A DNA stretch of 50,601 nt from Microcaldota archaeon (lineage in GTDB: Archaea; Micrarchaeota; Micrarchaeia; Micrarchaeales; CABMGC01). Under the pieces are notes generated by a model that was not told where the DNA came from, did no database searches, and saw only the letters and a list, made by a program, of their open reading frames with translations. Below are positions 50,550 to 50,601 of the stretch, piece by piece. The translations under genes and the position numbers were made by a program. The stretch's first letter is position 1. Each line of letters starts with the position of its first letter. The stretch is taken from the NCBI GenBank assembly GCA_021797995.1, contig JAJZYR010000005.1:1-50601 (forward strand). Reading direction: 5' to 3'.

Positions 50550-50601
50550 AAAAACACACCGGACTTCCACTTCTTTTCCTTTCTTTTTTCTAGCTTCTTT
50601 T

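Overview
The window is archaeal. It carries Glu-tRNA(Gln) amidotransferase GatDE, CTP-dependent riboflavin kinase, archaeal-type riboflavin synthase, aIF2-alpha, ribosomal protein L44e, a GINS subunit, a PAC2 protein, a Hef-like helicase, a class III (pilin-type) signal peptide, and TATA boxes placed 25-35 nt before many start codons. Very tight packing with 4-nt overlaps, several genes of bacterial flavour, and VKOR plus a DUF929-like thioredoxin suggest a DPANN archaeon, perhaps Micrarchaeota-like. The lineage is an inference; there is no rRNA in the window.

Layout. (1) 0-15.5 kb is a surface-polysaccharide locus: GT2 and GT4 glycosyltransferases, a sugar C-methyltransferase, two tandem sugar dehydratase paralogues, and a complete dTDP-L-rhamnose set (rmlA, rmlB, rmlD and divergent rmlC). 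It is broken up by remnants of IS200/IS605, IS630, IS1634 and IS66 elements and by an 82-bp palindromic repeat. The rml/GT part is visibly AT-rich against the rest. (2) 15.6-21.9 kb is a toxin-antitoxin/defence island: epimerase debris in opposing orientations, an MNT-HEPN pair, an AAA ATPase with a DUF4143-like tail, AbiEi-AbiEii, a spermidine-synthase-like gene and VapBC. The 5' end of the spermidine-synthase-like gene is present three times, once after each accessory module. (3) 21.9-26.3 kb: parvulin, VKOR with its thioredoxin-like partner, a Hef-type helicase, and a LamG-like protein with a pilin-type signal. (4) 26.5-31.2 kb: gatD-gatE-Nudix-AIM24-GNAT. (5) 31.2-38.9 kb: a complete histidine operon, hisD-hisC/HAD-hisB-hisG-hisH-hisA-hisF-hisIE, preceded by a gene for an AbrB-ACT fusion that is a good candidate for its regulator. 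(6) 39.3-43.6 kb: ribC-ribH-ribK, then ispF, ispD and ispE, three successive enzymes of the bacterial MEP isoprenoid pathway. (7) 43.7-50.6 kb: tRNAs, a candidate structured RNA, a large Lrp-like regulator, a type 2 orotidylate decarboxylase, a secreted protein, then PAC2, aIF2-alpha, L44e and GINS.

The genes together make rhamnose-containing glycans, histidine, flavin precursors, part of the isoprenoid precursor route, Gln-tRNA and extracytoplasmic disulfides. The strongest leads are the repeated 5'-gene fragments that punctuate the defence modules, the AbrB-ACT regulator with a palindrome at the his promoter, the MEP enzymes in an archaeon, and a candidate ncRNA at about 43.9-44.1 kb.
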